26,333 bases of DNA from a virus, in the IMG/VR virus record IMGVR_UViG_3300042864_002183, positions 1 through 26,333 of that record, one strand, 5' to 3'. A model generated the notes under the pieces. It saw only the letters and a list, made by a program, of their open reading frames with translations, did not search any database and had not been told where the DNA came from. Each line of letters starts with the position of its first letter. The stretch's first letter is position 1. Below, piece by piece: positions 21,962 to 26,333 of this stretch. The position numbers and the translations under genes were made by a program.

Positions 21962-22410
21962 TCATCCTGCTAGACCTCAACTACACGCTGGTGGCGAACA
22001 ATCCGGCACGCGGCACCACGCCCGAGCGCATGGAGAAGCGGCTCGCCAACGAGCAATACCGGCAATGGCTGGTGGAACTCGTCCGGCCTCACACCGTCGT
22101 TCTCATCACCGCCCGCCCGGAAACCTGGACGATCAAAACGCTCGACCGCATCGAGGAGCAAACCGGCTGGCGACCACAGGACGCGTGCTTCGCGCCCAAA
22201 GGCTGGTGGAATCCTCCTGCGATCAAGGAGCATCTGCTGAAAAAAGACGTGTTCCCGATTCACGGCGATGACGCCCGCTACATCGCGATTGAGAGCAATC
22301 CTCGGACCCGCGAGATGTATGCGAAGTTCTCCATTCCCTGCTTATGGGTGACGGCGGAAGGCACCTGCCTGACAGAAGGAACGCGGATCGTCAAACGCCT
22401 GCCGCGTTGA
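21958..22410 (+). CDS. HAD-like phosphatase with DxN active site
   Basis: 150 aa. HAD motif I is LLDLNYTLV, with Asp6 as nucleophile but Asn8 in place of the usual second Asp; motif II is VLITARP (Thr51), Lys90 is a candidate for motif III, and GDD (103-105) is motif IV. Many HAD enzymes of this size remove phosphate from nucleotides or DNA 3' ends. With Asn at +2 the acid-base step may be lost, or a different reaction may be used. The gene overlaps its neighbour by 4 nt (ATGA) and is followed 16 nt later by the CmoA homologue, so it is likely one pathway. Confidence 0.8.
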   Translation: MIILLDLNYTLVANNPARGTTPERMEKRLANEQYRQWLVELVRPHTVVLITARPETWTIKTLDRIEEQTGWRPQDACFAPKGWWNPPAIKEHLLKKDVFPIHGDDARYIAIESNPRTREMYAKFSIPCLWVTAEGTCLTEGTRIVKRLPR

Positions 22411-22426
22411 CATCCGCCACGCGGGC

Positions 22427-23149
22427 ATGAGTGAAGCCCAACGTGACGAGGTGATTCCACGCGGAGCCTGGCAGTTCGATCAGGAAGTGACCGCAGTGTT
22501 CGACGACATGCTCCAGCGGAGCATCCCGCAATACAACGCGATGCGGATGGTGACCTTCGAAGTTGGCCGGCGATTCGTGCAACCCGGCACCGCCATCATC
22601 GACATGGGATGCTCCCGCGGCCAGGCGCTGCTGCCGTTCGTCTCAAACTTTGGCGCGGCCAACGATTACATCGGCCTGGAAATCAGCGATCCGATGATCG
22701 AGGCGGCGCGTCAGAACTTCACCTACCACCCTCACGGCAATCGCGTCAGCATCCAGTCTGCCGACCTGCGCCACGAGTTTCCCGGTGTGACCTCCAGCCT
22801 TGTGCTCTCGGTGCTCACCCTGCAATTCACCCCCATCGAATACCGTCAGCAGATCGTGCGACGGGTGTTCGAGTCACTGGCTCCCGGTGGAGCTTTCATC
22901 CTGGTAGAGAAGGTTCTCGGTGCCACGGCGAAACTCGATGAGGCGTTCGTGAATCTCTTCCTCAACATCAAGCGGGAGAACGGATATTCCGAGAGCCAGA
23001 TCGACCGCAAGCGGATGTCACTCGAAGGCGTGCTGGTTCCCGTCACCGCACGCTGGAACGAGGAACTTCTCCATCAGGAAGGTTTCACATCGGTCGATTG
23101 CTTCTGGCGGCATCTGAACTTCGCCGGATGGGTGGCGGTGAAGCCATGA
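22427..23149 (+). CDS. cmoA: Carboxy-SAM synthase homologue (CmoA-like)
   Basis: 240 aa. E. coli CmoA turns SAM and prephenate into carboxy-SAM, used by CmoB on tRNA wobble uridine. Matching blocks from memory are FDQEVTAVFDDMLQRSIPQY (17-36), RRFVQPGTAIIDMGCSRG (48-65), LTLQFTPIEYRQQIVRRVF (130-148), the NGYSES block and NFAGWVAVK at the end, over nearly the full length. Arg196 in DRKRMSLEG aligns with the E. coli Arg199 that I recall binding the carboxylate, which argues for carboxy-SAM rather than plain SAM. No CmoB is seen here. The gene sits between a HAD-like phosphatase and the terminase, and its stop overlaps the terS start by 4 nt. Confidence 0.88.
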   Translation: MSEAQRDEVIPRGAWQFDQEVTAVFDDMLQRSIPQYNAMRMVTFEVGRRFVQPGTAIIDMGCSRGQALLPFVSNFGAANDYIGLEISDPMIEAARQNFTYHPHGNRVSIQSADLRHEFPGVTSSLVLSVLTLQFTPIEYRQQIVRRVFESLAPGGAFILVEKVLGATAKLDEAFVNLFLNIKRENGYSESQIDRKRMSLEGVLVPVTARWNEELLHQEGFTSVDCFWRHLNFAGWVAVKP

Positions 23150-23766
23150 GCAATCCACGATCTCACGACGAAGCGCGGCAAACTCTCGCCCCGGACATCG
23201 CCGAGAAGATCCTCGATGCCGATTTCCAGAACATCGTCAAGAAGGTCGCCGCTGGAAAGCCGCTCACGGTTGCCGAACGCACACGCATCGAATCCCGGGC
23301 GGCGGGCAGTGCGGAAACGCTGGCCTACACCAAGACACTCGTGGAACTCGCTGCCGTACTTGGCGTTTCCCGCCGCACGCTTTCGACTTGGCAGAAGATA
23401 GACGGCGCGCCCAAGGCTTTATCTAACGGACTCTGGCCGGTGGCCGATTGGCGCGAGTTCGTCAGGATGCGCGGATTGAATGCCGGACGCGTGCCTGTCG
23501 GCAACGAGGAGGCGCTCAAAGCCCGCAAACTATTGGCCGAAGTGGAGGAACGTGAGCTGCGCATCGCAGTGAAGAAGGGTGAATACGTCGCGCTCACCAA
23601 AGTCCGCGAGGAGTGGATCGGTCTGGTTGCCCAGGCGACATCCATCCTGCGGGCGAAATTTGAAAACGAACTCCCGCCAGTCCTATCAGGACTCGACGCC
23701 ACCGGCATCCAGCGGGAATGCCGCCGTGCGATTGATGAAGTCCTGCGCTGCCTCCATGAAGGCTGA
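23146..23766 (+). CDS. terS: Terminase small subunit (Nu1-like)
   Basis: 206 aa. N-terminal helices lead to an HTH at about residues 63-106 (LVELAAVLGVSRRTLSTWQK, then GLWPVADWREFV), the arrangement of Nu1-like packaging initiators that recognise phage DNA. A charged coiled segment (LLAEVEERELRIAVKKGEYV) follows for oligomerisation and a Pro-containing C-terminus ends in a helix. ATG 23146 overlaps the CmoA-like stop. The large subunit begins 27 nt later, the usual order. Confidence 0.88.
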   Translation: MSNPRSHDEARQTLAPDIAEKILDADFQNIVKKVAAGKPLTVAERTRIESRAAGSAETLAYTKTLVELAAVLGVSRRTLSTWQKIDGAPKALSNGLWPVADWREFVRMRGLNAGRVPVGNEEALKARKLLAEVEERELRIAVKKGEYVALTKVREEWIGLVAQATSILRAKFENELPPVLSGLDATGIQRECRRAIDEVLRCLHEG

Positions 23767-23793
23767 TGGGGTGTTGACGTTGGCGGCAAGGGC

Positions 23794-25614
23794 ATGAGTG
23801 TCCTTAAAGAAATCTGGCGCGAGGCGTGGCAACCGCCGGACCGTCGCCCTGCTTGGGAATGGTGTGAGGATCACATCGAGGCCATTCCCTATTCGCCCAA
23901 TCCCGGACGCTTCCGGTCGGAAAACTCGCCATGGATTCGCGAGGTCATGGAATCATTGGTCGATCCGCGCATTCGCCTGGTCTCGATCATCGCGTCCGTT
24001 CAGTCATCGAAGACCACCGCTCCCGAGCTGACGCTCTGCTACATCATTTCGAACCTGCCGGGACCCGCACTTTGGCTCGACCAAACTGACGAGGATGCCC
24101 GCGATTATTCCGAGTCGCGCCTGCAGAAGCTCTTCGACCAGTGCGAGCCGGTCGCACGGCTCATGCCCACCGGCGTTCACCGCCACAAGCGCAAGAATAA
24201 CGCGATCCAGTTTACCAACGGCATGACGCTCTGGATTCTCGGGGCGCACAACAAGACCAACCTCCAGCGCCGTTCGATCCGCTGGTTGATCGGTGATGAA
24301 ACCTGGCGCTGGCCACAGGGGCACATGGCGGAAGCGGAGGCCCGCGTCACTGCCTTCGGCTGGCTCGGCAAGTGCATCTTCATGAGTCAGGGCGGCGAGG
24401 AAGAAGACGACACCCACCGCAAATTCGAGATGACCGACCAGCGCGAATGGACGTTCGCCTGTCCGGAGTGCCATCACCGTCAGCCGTTCAAGTGGGAGTG
24501 CGTGGAGTGGAGCAAGTCGGCCCGCGATGAATCAGGCGAATGGGATTTCGATGAAGTCCGGCGCACCGCCGCGATGCGCTGCGAATCGTGCAACCACTAC
24601 TTCAACGATGGCGAGCGCACCCGGCGCGAACTCAACGCCACCGGTGCCTTCGTCGCCAAGAATCCAAAGGCATCGAAAGAAAACGTCGGCTTTCACTGGA
24701 ACGCCCTGTGCGCGATGAGCTGGGGTCAGTTGGCGGAACTCTACTTGCGGGCGAAGGCGGCGGCGCGGAAAGGTGACGTATCGTTGCTGCAACAGTTCTA
24801 TCAGAAGCGCCTCGGTTTGCCGTGGCGGGAATACGTCGAGGATTACAAATTCGAAATCGTCAAATCCGGCTACAAGCGGGGCGAGACGTGGGAAGAGGAA
24901 GGCGCGATTGATCCGAAGACCGGCAAAATCCTCGCCGCGCCGCTGCCCGAGCGCGCCGGCCTCATTCCGCTGCGTTTCATCACGGTGGACTGCCAGATGG
25001 ATCACCTGTTCGTCGTGGTCCGCTCGTGGTCGGCGGAGGGATCGAGCCGCCTCATGTGGAATGAGCGCATCCTGACATTCACCGACATCGACGTGTTGCA
25101 GGAGCGGTTCGAAGTGCATCCAAGTCTCGTGTTTCTCGACGCCGGCTATGCGACCTACGACGTCTATCGAGAGTGCGCCAAGCGGGGATGGGTGGCATTG
25201 ATCGGCGACCGCCGCCCGGTCTATCCGCACAAGGGACGCGACGGCAAAACCGTTCAGCGGTTCTACTCACCCAGGCGAAAGGTGGTGTTGTCGCATCGCC
25301 AACACTGCCACGTTCACTATTGGAGCAACCTCAACATCAAGGACACTCTCGCCCGTCTGCGTCGCAATCAGGATCCGGCTCAGGGGCCAACATGGGAAGT
25401 GCCCGACGACATCGACGACGACTATCTCGCCCAACTGGAAAGCGAGCAACGCATCAAGGAAAAGGGCCAATGGATGTGGAAGCAAATCGGCTCGCGACCG
25501 AACCACTACTTCGACTGCGAGGCGGAACAAGCCGCTGCCGCGACCATGCTCAAGATCGTCGGACGGGAGTCCATCGCTGCTGCCCCGGTTGACACCCCGG
25601 ACGGGGAGTTATGA
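23794..25614 (+). CDS. terL: Terminase large subunit (GpA family)
   Basis: 606 aa. ATPase domain: a P-loop-like SVQSSKTT at 69-75 in the place where lambda gpA also departs from the textbook Walker A, and Walker B IRWLIGDETW. Four Cys in CPECHHRQPF and CESCNHYF probably bind zinc between the domains. Nuclease domain: VDCQMDHLFVVV, VFLDAGYATYDVYRE and HYFDCEAEQAA supply the acidic residues. The protein packages phage DNA into the prohead. Its end overlaps the next ATG by 4 nt. It is the clearest sign that the window is a phage rather than a plasmid. Confidence 0.95.
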   Translation: MSVLKEIWREAWQPPDRRPAWEWCEDHIEAIPYSPNPGRFRSENSPWIREVMESLVDPRIRLVSIIASVQSSKTTAPELTLCYIISNLPGPALWLDQTDEDARDYSESRLQKLFDQCEPVARLMPTGVHRHKRKNNAIQFTNGMTLWILGAHNKTNLQRRSIRWLIGDETWRWPQGHMAEAEARVTAFGWLGKCIFMSQGGEEEDDTHRKFEMTDQREWTFACPECHHRQPFKWECVEWSKSARDESGEWDFDEVRRTAAMRCESCNHYFNDGERTRRELNATGAFVAKNPKASKENVGFHWNALCAMSWGQLAELYLRAKAAARKGDVSLLQQFYQKRLGLPWREYVEDYKFEIVKSGYKRGETWEEEGAIDPKTGKILAAPLPERAGLIPLRFITVDCQMDHLFVVVRSWSAEGSSRLMWNERILTFTDIDVLQERFEVHPSLVFLDAGYATYDVYRECAKRGWVALIGDRRPVYPHKGRDGKTVQRFYSPRRKVVLSHRQHCHVHYWSNLNIKDTLARLRRNQDPAQGPTWEVPDDIDDDYLAQLESEQRIKEKGQWMWKQIGSRPNHYFDCEAEQAAAATMLKIVGRESIAAAPVDTPDGEL

Positions 25615-25988
25615 AAACCGTCACTATCCTCCGCTTCCTCACCTTCCTTGGTTCCGGTCTCACCACAATGGCCGCGATTGACCTCTCGGGCATCGCCAAC
25701 CTGCTCGACGCGGACAAGGCGCAATACCTGCTCATCGCTGGTCCCGCCGCGCTGGCATTGAAGGAACTGGTTGTCGTTCTTGGCGACCTCTTCGACGACG
25801 GCAAGCCCAACAAATCGTTCAAGGTCGGGCTGTTCTGCTTCGCCATGGCGGTGCTGACCGTTCCGTTCCTCGCCTCGTGCGCCACGCCCCCTGCGGTCAC
25901 TGGTGAATTCATCAGCAAGGACGGACGCATCCGGGTTCATCCGGACGGTCGCGTCGAAATCGTCGTGGAACCCCTCACCGCCAAGTAA
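25611..25988 (+). CDS. Membrane protein with internal lipobox, holin-like
   Basis: 125 aa. Three hydrophobic stretches: about 5-25 (ILRFLTFLGSGLTTMAA), 39-60 (YLLIAGPAALALKELVVVLG) and 71-90 (KVGLFCFAMAVLTVPFLASC). The last ends in LASC, a good lipoprotein lipobox with Cys90, followed by a short soluble tail of mixed strands. Position after the terminase and before an M15 endolysin suggests a lysis role: a holin whose tail doubles as an outer spanin-like lipoprotein, or two functions on one chain. The start overlaps the terL stop (ATGA). An internal start at 25845 would lack the positive charge a signal peptide needs. Confidence 0.72.
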   Translation: MKTVTILRFLTFLGSGLTTMAAIDLSGIANLLDADKAQYLLIAGPAALALKELVVVLGDLFDDGKPNKSFKVGLFCFAMAVLTVPFLASCATPPAVTGEFISKDGRIRVHPDGRVEIVVEPLTAK

Positions 25989-25991
25989 GCC

Positions 25992-26333
25992 ATGAACTCG
26001 TTCAATGAATGGTTCGCCGCTCAGAAGTTCCGCCACTTCGGCGCGGGCGAGTTCACCAGCTACTTCGCCCGCGAGCGAAAAGGCGTGAAGAACGGCCCGC
26101 CACCGAGGCGGTTGTGGAAGAACATCGTTCCGACACTTCGCATCGTGGACGAGCTTCGCGAATCATTCGGCAAGCCGTGTCGCATCCTGAGTTCCTATCG
26201 TGCCCCGGCTTACAACAAGACGGTCGGTGGTGCCCCGCTCAGTCAGCATCTTGAGTTTACGGCTCTCGACATCGCTTTCGACGGCATCAGCCCGCAACGC
26301 GTCTATGACCGTCTGCTTGAATGGCGCAAGGCG
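25992..26333 (+). CDS. M15-family peptidase (endolysin), partial
   Basis: Partial gene, open at the right edge; 114 codons are present. The signature SSYRAPAYNKTVGGAPLSQH (67-86) with His86 and then Asp93 in LDIAFD is the zinc-binding core of the M15 D-Ala-D-Ala peptidase group used by phages as endolysin. The N-terminal part is a helical segment typical of these proteins. It begins 3 nt after the stop of the holin-like gene (TAAGCCATG). The missing C-terminus should carry the remaining zinc ligand His. Probably cuts peptide cross-links in peptidoglycan during lysis. Confidence 0.87.
   Translation, partial: MNSFNEWFAAQKFRHFGAGEFTSYFARERKGVKNGPPPRRLWKNIVPTLRIVDELRESFGKPCRILSSYRAPAYNKTVGGAPLSQHLEFTALDIAFDGISPQRVYDRLLEWRKA

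Noticed and set aside
22230-22260. Third copy of the AAAAAAGAC leader motif near 22240
   Set aside because: Only nine bases match and they are within the HAD-like coding sequence; the rest of the element is missing.
1-26333. CRISPR array, transposase, rRNA or integrase
   Set aside because: No regularly spaced repeat array, transposase motif, rRNA segment or tyrosine/serine recombinase was seen on either strand.

Overview
The window looks like the left and central part of a temperate, tailed-phage genome (prophage) of a GC-rich bacterium. I suspect Verrucomicrobiota or a relative, because many start codons have no Shine-Dalgarno sequence and sit behind AC-rich leaders (for example before 7071, 16788, 17099 and 18107) and because of the general flavour of the proteins. 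No integrase, rRNA or host housekeeping gene is present, so the host is inference.

Layout. (1) 1-4521, minus strand: an ImmR/ImmA-like pair (XRE repressor plus ImmA/IrrE metallopeptidase), two unrecognised proteins, and a type III-like N6-adenine methyltransferase (Mod) that runs off the left edge. (2) 4522-4798: divergent control region with repeats of TGTGTGAG, two of them full palindromes. (3) 4799-11390, plus strand: recombination and replication genes, namely a Sak4-like RecA-fold ATPase, a Cas4/RecB-like nuclease (DUF2800 type), a DUF669-like protein with an SSB-like tail, an SF2 helicase and a primase-helicase. (4) 11386-11633: non-coding region with iteron-like repeats, palindromes and stacked hairpins; a candidate origin plus regulatory leader. 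(5) 11634-13964: HTH regulators, a tiny initiator-type tRNA, a NUMOD4/HNH homing endonuclease and a Vsr/DUF559-like nuclease. (6) 13882-16106, minus strand: amidoligase, two small unknowns and a TacA/TacT-type (DUF1778/GNAT) toxin-antitoxin pair with a 21-bp operator palindrome. (7) 16367-19776, plus strand: small unknown genes, two of them behind the same 47-nt leader, a DUF2786 protein and a clamp-loader-like AAA ATPase. (8) 19794-23149: two ParB-fold proteins, one fused to a SAM-methyltransferase fold, a HAD-like phosphatase and a close relative of CmoA, the carboxy-SAM synthase. (9) 23146-26333: terminase small and large subunits, a membrane protein with an internal lipobox, and an M15 peptidase (endolysin) cut by the right edge.

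How they fit together. The ImmR/ImmA pair probably holds the early recombination/replication operon silent through the palindromic sites. The Mod operon is likely lysogenic cargo for defence. The most intriguing block is 19794-23149: a carboxy-SAM synthase beside a ParB-methyltransferase fusion just before the terminase suggests a nucleic-acid modification pathway using an unusual SAM derivative. The second is a 72-nt tRNA-like gene with the C1-A72 mismatch and CAU anticodon of initiator tRNA but almost no D-arm.
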